Assembly: GCA_012295275.1 (NCBI GenBank)
Contig: CM022673.1
Location: 21,145,413-21,209,412, forward strand
Origin: Chrysomallon squamiferum
Lineage: Eukaryota; Mollusca; Gastropoda; Neomphalida; Peltospiridae
Length of the DNA stretch: 64,000 nt
Direction of reading: 5' to 3'
In this document: positions 13,995 through 25,750 of the stretch, one piece after another
How positions within the stretch are numbered: position 1 is the stretch's first letter
Layout: each line of letters starts with the position of its first letter
Position numbers and translations under genes: made by a program
Notes under the pieces: model-generated
Database searches by the model: none
Told to the model about the DNA's origin: nothing
The model's input: the letters and a program-made list of their open reading frames with translations, nothing else

Positions 13995-16900
13995 GACTCA
14001 ATTATATTTTACCATTTTAGTATCTAGAATAAATAAATATTTTCATGATGGTGACTGTATTAATTTGCTATACTCTATATCATATAAACAAATAATAATA
14101 ATAAACAAATAATAATAATAAACAAACAAATAAATAAATAAATAAATCTCAGATAAAAATGCAGTATTATGACTATTGCTTTATATTAATATTAAGTTGT
14201 AACTCCACCAAAATTTTATAATCTGATGAGTTACATTTCACATTAATTCATGAAACTTGCTATCTTCAGCAGATTATGCTAGAAACAGGTGTTAATGAAG
14301 TTCATATTATATCTGTCCATCTCTAATAAAACACAACTAATACTATAAAATTAGAGCTCCAAATTACCATTCTCTTGGCAGATACAAAGTAATTGTTCCA
14401 AGTTAAAATTAATAAATAAATAAAATCATATATGGGAAGAATAAATCAGTGAATATTTGACTTTTTATGTAATTAATATTATCATTATAACTATATTTTA
14501 ATAAATCTATTTTTTGGATATTGTCTATTCAAATTAAACACAAAGATTATTTTCCAACCCAGCCAGTGCTCCACTGTTCAGCTATCAGGCTGTAGTCACT
14601 GGTTTCTTGTTGAGTGACTGAGAATGAACCAAACAACTGTCATTCAAATTGCTAAAATGGCAACCATCACAACTACAAGTCTGGTATTGTTTTTACCATG
14701 ACTCAGTTGTTATAACGGCTGTATAATTGTTGTTATAAATAGCTGTTGTAATGGGTTCTTCAAAGTCAGTTATTATGCTATAAATTTGAAGAACCCATTT
14801 TTTATTATTATTATTACTACAACCTTCCCCCCTCTTTAAAAATATTCATTTGAAAGTCCATATATTTTGGGCTGCTGGCGAATTTTATGTTTTGCAATAA
14901 ATCTTTTTTAAGGGGGTTCTGCTAATCCATATACTAACGGAAAAAAGAAAGAAAAACAAAAACAAAGAAAATGAAAGAAATAAGAGCATTATGTTCCCTG
15001 CTTAACTAATAATGGTTCCAAGATAGTTCAGTATTCCAAAGCTCATAAACAGTTTAGGAACATTCTGTTGTAATTCATGCAACCACTGCTTATAGAAATA
15101 TAACCATTACCATCTCTGGATATGGATCATTATAAAATAATTATTTATGTGTGGATGAGTTTGATTACTGCTTAATTTATACATCCTTTTCCACTGCATA
15201 TATAAACAGAACTGACTGAAAATGTATTAAGCAATGACTGATATTTTTTAACTTAATCTGCTTTTCTGAAAAATCCTATATTTTATTCCTAAATCTATAT
15301 ATAAAAATAAATAAAAGATATTGTCTGTGAGTTTGTTATTTTTAAAAAAAAAAAGAAAAAAGAATAAAAGATTAAATAAAAATAACTTAAAATAACTATA
15401 AGAATAAGTATTAAAAATAATTAATGAAAACATTTTTTTAAATTATGCTGTATAAATGTGGAAATATTTAACAGTCATTTTTTTGATGCATTTTAATGTA
15501 ACATTTAAAATGAATAAATAATAAAAATTATACTTGGACGAGAAACCTGATATTTAACCTGTTCACCAAACACAAAAATAAAAAGAAGAAGAAAAGAAAT
15601 AAGGATTGGTGAATGCATCTAGCAATTTATTACCTCCAGTTATAAAAAATTAAAAAGAACCCTTTTGTCCTCAAAGTTTCTATTTGTAGAGAGGAAATGT
15701 CCTATGTATCGTTAAAAATAATGGCTGAACCTATTTTTCTCATACACTGTTGAAGACCTAACACATAAAAACTGTCAGAATGGCATTTAAAATATATAAT
15801 TTACAACATATTATAAGAAATACACAAAAATATATTTCTCAATGACCAAAAATATACCTAATAAGGACAGAACTCTATTTACTTGAGTAAATTACTTATT
15901 TAATTGTATGTATATTGGTCAGTTATTTCTTTAGTGTTTAATTGTTGGTTTAGATCATAAAGGACCATATTTGAAATTAGTTTTCGTATAAAAAAAAAAA
16001 CAATAATAAAAACTATTTTATTTTGATCTGTAAGTGACAGTGAAAGCAAAAAGCATGGTCTGCAGCTCTCAAGAGTGAGTTGATAAATAAAACATTTAAT
16101 TTCATTTAGATTTTGTATTAGTTAGGATTGCAGGATATCAGCTTTATCCTGCTCAGGTCAAATGTTGAATGCAGCTTGACATAGCTGTGCTGCAAATGGA
16201 TAATTCTGATCATCCCAGGATCAAACTGTAAATTATTCTCTACACAACCCATACTCTGATACTTTTAGGTTAGGTATATGCAATAAGAAATCAGTCTAGC
16301 TAGGTAGGGAGGCAAAATAATCAATATAATAATAACATAATTGAAGAATGAATGTGTGTGTGTATGTTTCTATATATACACACACATACATAATTAAAAA
16401 CTTATACCTTTAGGGTTTGTCCCAGTGTAAAAATAAAAATTATGACTCGTTTTTTTTTTCAATCCCTAGTAGTTTTATATTCAGTGCTGTGTTAAACACA
16501 ATATTTATAATAGATTAAATACAGATAGTGCACAAAAAGAAATAAATATGTACAAAGGTGAGGTATAAGATGTTATATTGCTGTCATCATGCATGCACTA
16601 CATTTTATAATTTTTTTTAAGTGCACAGTGATGACTCATGTGATAATCCTTGAACAGGTAGGAAAAAAGTAAAAACATTTACAATGAGATCTGTTGATAG
16701 ATAGTCAGCGGATATTTTTCCCATATATGGGACGGTGCAAATATAAATATCTCTTGCTGACAATTATTATGAGTAGCTCACAGAGGGTTTCCTTTCTCAA
16801 ATCATCATTATGCAAGAAAATGGCTGACAAATAATATTAAAATGGAGGTGTGTTCATTCACACATAAAACAAATGCAGAATTTAAAATTTTAAAAGTAAA

Positions 16901-17754
16901 TTAATGAAAATATATAAATTGAGTCTAGTTTTATAAATTCAAACATGAAATATGCCAGACTGTCAGATACAGAGTAAATTAATATACATTTTATTTCTAT
17001 ATTTATTTATAAATTTTATGATGAATTAGAACATGATTTTTATGATTTTATTAATATTTACTTATTATTATTACCAAAAAAATCATTTTATGTTTCAAAT
17101 ATGTATAACACATTTTCACATCATTAAAATTAAATATTGTAATAAAATACGACTTACTATTCAGTAACCAAAATCAGTTCATGTGGTGATTCATAAACTT
17201 CAAGAAGATCTACCAGACGTGGATGTGCCAACGCTTGCTCCAACATGACAACTTCTCTGAGGATCTCCTCCCTGCACGACTTGCCTTTTCGACGTTTCTT
17301 AATAAACTTCGCAGCAACAACTTCTTTTGTCTCATTATGAATGCATTTCTTGACCACTGCAAATTTTCCCCTGGAAATGAGAAATATAATGTACAACCCA
17401 GTTTACAACGTGCAGTTGAAAACATGCTGCTAAAACTAATGTCATAGTAATAGTTTAAGAAAAATTTAGTCTTACTTATAACTAAAAATAAATATATTGT
17501 GCAATTAAACCTTAACAGACCTTGAATCTTATACAATCTAACAAATATTGTGCAATTAAAACTTATCAGACATTGCATCTTAAATACAAGTTATTCTGTG
17601 TGTTACCATAATTTCAACTTACTGTGAAATTATAATAACAACTTATTAGAGTTTATGCCATTCCCAGTAAAACCTATTAGTGTACAATTTAACTGCAATT
17701 TACACTGCAATATCATTGGAATTTCCTCAATACAAGCCATCAAAATTACAGTTT

Positions 17755-17795
<41 letters not shown>

Positions 17796-20700
17796 GGCAT
17801 ACTAGATTTAAATATTCAACATCCATACACACGTGTTAAGAACCTGATTACTCAATCATGTTATAATATTTTAAAATATCTGTATTAATAATGATTATAA
17901 TGTGTTCATTTCTGTAATTTTATCTGTAATGTATTTATTGTGTTCTAAATGTGATAGTTGTATTACATTTTTCTTACTGGTAAATTAAAATGGGCAATAC
18001 TTCCTATTATCATTCTACTAGATACATTTACTAATTAACTGCGCTAACCAATTATATAAATTTACACAAACATTCCAATCTCATAGACTTAGACTGAGAT
18101 ACATAACAACAACCTGGTGAAGCCCAAAATAGTTTGCTGGGCCCCAATAAAACAGTTAATTCTCAGAGTATTAATGTGAACATCTTAGGCAAAATTCTAA
18201 GTCCGAGACTCCATAAAAACATCTCATGTTTAGTTAATTTGATATCAGAATATCATATATAGTATTAGGTATATTATGTTTAATTGTAGATAATTTACAT
18301 GTAAAAGACCATCATATACATTAAAACTTCCTGCTTATACAATTTTGTTTTTAAAAATTAGTTCTTGCTAATACATTTATTCTGGAAAAGAATGTCAGAA
18401 ATTGAGTTGCTGTTCCAGATGACTTTTAAATATTCTGTAAAAAAAAAAAAATAATAATAATAATAATAATAATTCTACATAATTTTGGAGCAATTGCCTA
18501 TTGGTTTAAATTTGATCTCTTTCCTTTGCTGTTTTCTTTCTATATTTGTGAGTGTTTTGTGCATGTTAAAAGTATTTAATGTAAGCTCTAATAAGCACAC
18601 TTTTTTATTGCATTTTAACTGCTACTCAGATGAGCTAGAAAAAGAAATAACTGATAAAACTTGGGGGGGGGATGTTTTTGTTTATCAAAGAAAAACTGCG
18701 AATTATCAGATCTTGGAAAATAATTAAAGTCATGACTGTACATAATCTTTGGAGGAAAAAAAATGTTAGAAAGGATTTAAAATGTAAAAACTACCAGTGC
18801 ATGTATTAAGAGTCCATTTGAAAGTCATTATCTGAAAGAATGTACCTACCTCTAAATCTAATACTGAATAGCAGGTGTTCATTAACAGGTATACAGAACA
18901 TACAAAGAAAACAAACATAATAAAATCAGTAAATACATACAATATGTATGGTATAACCTTCCAGTTTAATACTGATTAAATGTCCAAAAATAACAATTAG
19001 GAATTCTTTTCTATTTGTTTTTTTCTTTTTTCATCTTTTTTTTTCTTTATTTTTTCTGTTTTGGGTTGTTGTTGTTTTTTTTAACTATTTTGTTTGCTAC
19101 AAAAATTATACATTATGTCAGTAGTTATAAAAGGAATTTAATTCTAATACTAGAGCAAGTGAATGGCATTAAATAATTACTATTACTGAACACTGCTGCA
19201 GCATGGAAGTGCATACATTTTAGTATTTTTCTGCATGACTATTAACGTGTATTAATGTTTATGTATGTGTAATCATGTATTTGCAAGAAGCATTATAAAT
19301 AATACAGTCTGAGAGAAAGCAAAACCCAAGAAATACACAGGAAACAAATACATTTTCTCTTTTCTTTTTCCTTTTAAAAGTAACATTTCATAGAAATTAC
19401 TAGGATCTCCACATGACACTTAAATGCAGCTTGAGTGACATTACAATTTGATTTTGGAACCAAAACAATTATAATAAAGACTCAAAAAACTGCTCACTGA
19501 AGAAAAAAAAAAGTAAGCAATTAAAACACACTCACACAATTACAATCATTTAAAAAAAAAAGTTTAAAAAAAAAATTCTGAAAAATGTACGATTTGTTAT
19601 CACATGCATTTTGTCCAATTTTAAATTCTGGTGACAGTTCATTTCAAGAGATGGTATCTGACTTGGTTTGCAATTACCTTACATACATTTACATGCACAG
19701 GCTATATAAGCAAAGGGTTGAGTGCAGATAAATTTGGTAGATTTAAGTGTAAAGATTTGCATGGATGTGTTTTTGGATGAGTCACGTCATCCCAGTTGTT
19801 AGGTTTCACAAAATTAAACATTTTTTAAACTTCTCCGATTAGGTGAAATGCTCAGAAATTAGAGTAATGTTAGAAACAATTTTTACTTGTGTATTTTAGC
19901 TTTGAGGATGAATCATACATTACCACCATTGCCATTGTATTATATTAAAATTTCATTATTATTATTATTTTTGTTTTTCTTTTGTTTTGCCCTTCCTTGT
20001 GATTTTAAGTTTATATTTGCTTTGGATGCCAGGATTTCAGAAAGGGACAATTTAGGACATTTATGTTAAGAAATAATAATAATAAAAAAAATTAAATGGA
20101 AATATTTAAAAGTAGGTATGAGTCACATACTACTACAATTATATAAAGGTGAAAAATCTATTCTGTTTAAAAAATAAATGACTTAAGAGGTAATATGAAT
20201 AAAACAAATGCTTTTACAAATACTTGTACAATACTTGTATATATTCTTACAAACTGTATAATTTAGGCTGTTGTTAACTGATCAGTGCTTTAGAAAATGA
20301 TCACAAATTTTATATTAAAAATGCTCATTAGTGACTGATATTTACTCCAGCTTTTTACCATAGCTGCAGTTTGAGAGATTAGGAATTACTTTAGAATCCT
20401 CAGTTTCTACAAAACAAACTAAAAAAAGATTATCTCACACAAGCGGAAACAGACATGGACATAATTAAAGAGCAAGTTACCACAATTTTCAGCAAAATTA
20501 CATTTTGCAGTAATTTTTCAAATCATTTATTTTTTAGTAAATTTGAGAAAATTAAAAAAAACTAAAAAAAAAAAACCAAAAAAAAATATTTTTAATGATT
20601 TTTCATGGGTTTTTTTTTGGATGAGTCATGCTTTTAGTCTGAAAGATTTTTTGGCCTGTTTTAATATCACCAGTATTACGTGTTGCTCTTGAGAATATTG

Positions 20701-23700
20701 CTCAAATGAAGTTGATGTAAATGTCAGTTGCTAACTCCAGATGTGCAATAACATCAAGAAATAAAAAATACATAAAAAGATTTTTTATTTTTTTTTACCA
20801 CAAACCAGAACTTTGGCTGACAGCATTAAAATAATCTTTTCTCTAGAGAGATTTATGGATAAAGTAAACAAAGTAACCTGAATTTTCTTTTCTCTCTCTT
20901 TTTGTAAAATGATATTGCTTCCATTAAGCTGCACATGGAAAATATAAAGAAATTACTTTAAAAAAAATGCAAATGTTAATTACTGCAGACAAATTACTTG
21001 ACTAAATGATATTAAATACAAGATAATGCAAATATATTTTTAGTATTGTTATTTTATATTTGCCATAACAAGAATTTAGTTTTCATCACTTTAGATTTTA
21101 CTGATAGGGTATACCAATTTTATGAAACAACATACATATATATTAAGATTTGTTAATTAACTAGACACTAATGTATAATGGAATACCATTTTTTCAGTGC
21201 ACCAAGATCTTATTTTTCATCCTGTTAAGGCAATAAGATTTTATAAGCCATAATTTGAAGACAAACATCTTATGATCCCTTGTTCTAAAGAACCGAAAAC
21301 TTTATGTAAAAGCTTTAAGTTTTTAGAATTATGTTCATATTATAATAATTACAGTAACACATCCACAATAGCATGTGTATGCTAATACTTCCCATTGTGT
21401 GCATTTGTGTCTGTGCACATGTGCTTGAGTATGTCTCTGTGTGTGTGTGTGTGTATGTGTGTACATGTGCGTATGTGTATGTGCATGTGTATGTGCATGT
21501 GTACATGTGCGTGTGTGTATGTGCATGTGTATATGTGCGTGTATTTGCTTATGCATGAAATGTAAACAGGTGTTTGTTTTTAAGTAATTTACTCATTATT
21601 GATTTCTATATATCAGAATAATATTAAATAAGTTGAGTAAATACAGACTTTGCATCAAAGTAAATGTAACTAATACTTTTAATATTAAAACAGATATATA
21701 AATCAAAAGACAAAAACAAAAAAAGTCATAAAATACCAGAAAAATTATTAAAATATCTAAAAGCTTTATAAACAAATAAAATTAAAAATAAACAAACAAG
21801 TAAGAAAATAAATGAATTAAAATGGCTAGACAACTGTCTGTTCATCTTCTGTTCAGTTTATTCTTTTTTCCACAAATGTGAGCCAAACCCTGATGTTCTA
21901 CAGACACAGAGGTTTAATACCTCGCTTGACATTTCCATCACCCTAACACCTACATGTGTGTGTTTGGGCTGACTTTTGATGACTGTATGTATCACACAAT
22001 CACAGAACTGACCTGTATTTTACATTCCAGAACAGTCAGCATGAAACCAGTTTACATCACACAAACTCTGAAGTCAGGGAAAAGATTTTCTACTTTATTT
22101 TTCCTCACAGATTTCTTTTTCTTCATTTGCTTTTGTTTTGTATTGTTTAACTTTCAGAATTTAGGGGTGTTTTTTAAATATGAAATAACACTATATAATA
22201 AATTCAGCCTTTTAAGTAAAGCCTGTCACATGTGCAAACAACCAAATTAAAATATGCATTGGTTAACCTTTTTTAAAATGCTTGACAAAATTAAATACAT
22301 TTTCTTTCTTTATTAAAAATTACCACTTGTGGAGAAAACAAATAATGACCTATATATGCACACATGCAGTAAGTAATTATTCACACTTCTTGTGTTAAGT
22401 GACACAAACATTAACAAGTTTGTAAGATTAAATCATGAAATCATTATAGTCTGCATCCTGAATAAGGATATGGTAGAAATAATTGATTCAAGCTCTTAGC
22501 CCATGTCCGGCAGTTACCAAACATGAATAAAAATTCAATTACAGAAATATGTTACGCAGTATGCTTTGCTGACACCCCCACATTTAAAAATATATATATA
22601 TTTTTAGTATTTCACATAAAACTGTATACTTAATTTATAAAAGTCTCAGAATATTTTTTCTGTTAAATAAATGCAACATTTTGACTCCACTTATTTGAAG
22701 CTGAAACAAAACTTAAACTGCATATTTGAATGAATTTTGTTTGGCGACCTTTTAATAATTTAACTAAATAAAGGGATGGAGTTAATCTAATTAAGTTTGT
22801 AATTAACTGTTTAATTAAGAAACAACCACTCTTTCTCCCTCATCAAGATTTTATATATATCTATATAGAAAAACCTATCCACAGAATTTTACAATGACAT
22901 AAAATAAAAATAAAAATTAAATTAAACTGAATTAAAATAGATATATATGAAGTTATCCTATGATTGTTAAAAGACTGATCTTGGCAGCCATCACTCTTCA
23001 GGTGGTGTTCTGTTGCTGAGTTGTATCTCACCCAGGAGGAATTCCAAATGATTCATCAGTGTAAGCATTATGATGTAAAGTTGTAAATTAAATCCCAATA
23101 TCTGTTTAATACATAAGTAATGTATGTATATATATATATATAAAATAATAATAATAATAATAAAATTAAAACGTAATAATATACTCTAAATCTAAAGGTA
23201 ATTTAAGAGCCATGTGAAAAAATTTATTTTGCTGTACAATGTTTTTTTTAATGAATTTTCATAAGGAAAAAAAAGAAAACATTTGATAAAACTATGTCTC
23301 CAATAATTTCAAGACACACAGTGGTACCAATTATTTAATCCAATTATAAATTTATGAGTATACCAATTTTCTTATAGTGTTGTCAAAGCAATCTCTCCAC
23401 CATGTACACAAAGAAAATATGCTATTATTAGCAATACTAGAAAAATAAAACAAATAGATAAACACCAACAAAAAAAAAAAAAAACATTTATTATTCATGA
23501 GCATACAAACAGAAAAAAATAAAAATAAATAATACAAAAACATTATATATTAATGTCTGTGTGTGTGTATAAGCATAAATTTGAAAGCAAGCCAAATGTA
23601 AATGTATTTTGCATTAACACATGATTAAAAAGAAATGAACTGTTGTGAAAGCTGCATAATGCCATGTTCTGATGATTCATGAATTGGCTGGCAAGATGAG

Positions 23701-25719
23701 TAATCACAATAGACTACTGAATAAAGTGTATTTCGTGCTGTGTGCTACACATCATTTTCACTTGTAGTAGGAACAGAAGCCAGACCATATAATTAATTAT
23801 AGAAAAGTAAAATTTCACCCCATACTTCAGTGGCTATGAAAGATACACTGCTTTCTCTTATGAAGATAAAACACTAGACAAAGCAACTCCAGTATTACTA
23901 GCACCTCATATGTAAAGATCTGGCCTGTGATATATCTTGTCTTAGGATCAATACTCTTCAGTATTCTTATTTCCAATTCCAGTTAATGCCTTTTGGTGAT
24001 ATATCTGTTGTGTGTACTTTCCTAACAACAGACTGGTGATTATAAAATGCAACTGGCTTCTTATAACACAGTTTTTAGAAGAAGAGCCTATGGTAACAAC
24101 ATATTATCCTGATAAAGTTGAGAATTAAAGATTGTTTCTCATCAATAATATCAGTGATTATAATGTACCTGATATATATAAAGTCTTTATGATTGGTTCT
24201 GAGAATTATTAATTTCAATATTATTGAGGTTTAAAGTATTATGTTTGGTTGCCAAAGTGAAATAAAATAAAAATGAAAAATAATAGTGACAGATACTTTG
24301 CTACATACAGTGTACAAGTCAATAAACCACCTGCAGTGTACTCTGACACAACACAACATTACAACAAAATTCAGATTTAAATAATCACTACACTACTTTT
24401 ACTCTTTATCCGATTTAGAATTTTACACTAAATAATAATGATGTAATAATTAAATCAAGGATAGCCATATTAATATTTTGTAATATTAAAAGATAATATT
24501 TTGTAAGATATCTTAATAATCGATGAAGGATGTATATTAATTGATTCACATTTGTAATTTATAATCAGGTAACATTTTCATTCATTCTTAACACCAAAAT
24601 GTTGTTGTTGTTGTTTTTCCAGGGGTTGGTTGTTACTGGGTTTTTTAAATATAAATGAATTTGCCTTAAACATCAAATAAAATGAAATTATGGTTGTAAA
24701 TCAGCTGTATAATTTTAAATAAATATTTTCTTTTTAAAAAAAAAAAAAAAAAAAAACCTTCAAAACCTTCAAATACATGGAAAACCCAACAACCTATTGT
24801 TCAAATGCAATCACATCTGGCCTCAAGAACTGAATACACTAGAAACTAGTAATGGTTATGCAAAGAAAATAAAGAAAGTTGTAAATTTGTAACAAGCAGT
24901 CTGTGTATTTACACAGAGATAAAATTTGTTTCAAGATATCTACAGCATTCACAAGTGCTGACATGAAACTGGAAACAGGATTCAATAAACTGATAATGCT
25001 ATGGAGATGGCTATGAGAATAAAAGATTTCTAACCAGAGATAATCATCCACTTATGTTGATAATGCATTTCCTGTAAAAAATAGCTGTTGATGTCTTTAT
25101 TGGCCAATTAATGTTTCACCTTTACAAAAAAGACCATGTCTAGACATCTTTCATTCTGATTTTACAGAAGCTGTTGATTTTCCACTAATGAAAATTGCTA
25201 ATACCACTTATAAAATTTATTTTCCATTTACCAAACTAAAATTATATTTCTGTCTTCAGAAATAAGACTCTTCAGTGGATTTAATAAACACTCTTGCTTG
25301 ATATAAAGAAGTACATTGATATATCTAGTTGATATAATGGTATATTTAAAACAGGCAAAACATAGAAATGCTCTTTAAGGAGTTGGGTAAATATGTTTAA
25401 ACATACTTTATACGATTCTGTTCCAATAAACTACAGAATGGAATTAACTGGAGGTTTGAATAAATTAATGTTATACAGGTTCAGCCTATTAGCAACTGCA
25501 GTAATAATACAGACATGGTGAGAAAAATAATCAATATGGCAAAACACCATGGTCTTTTTACAAGCATTATTTGTTTATAAATTATAATATATATAGACAC
25601 AAATAAAACTGGTTATGTGATAATGATTACATAAAAATCTACACACACATACATGATTACCTATAGAGATACTTAATATACATACAAACAAAACAACAAC
25701 AAAAAAAATATAGCAAACA

Positions 25720-25750
<31 letters not shown>

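Larger units (their letters stand above)
11396..17157. other. Intron 2 of the DRAK gene
   Basis: 5.8 kb, AT-rich. It contains a possible gag fossil (11819-12022), the 56-bp minisatellite (13052-13419), a GT tract (13959-13991), a 15-bp inverted repeat (14750-14799) and several AAT/AAAT runs. No additional exon is needed, because exons 2 and 3 join in phase and no kinase residue is missing. Confidence 0.85.
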
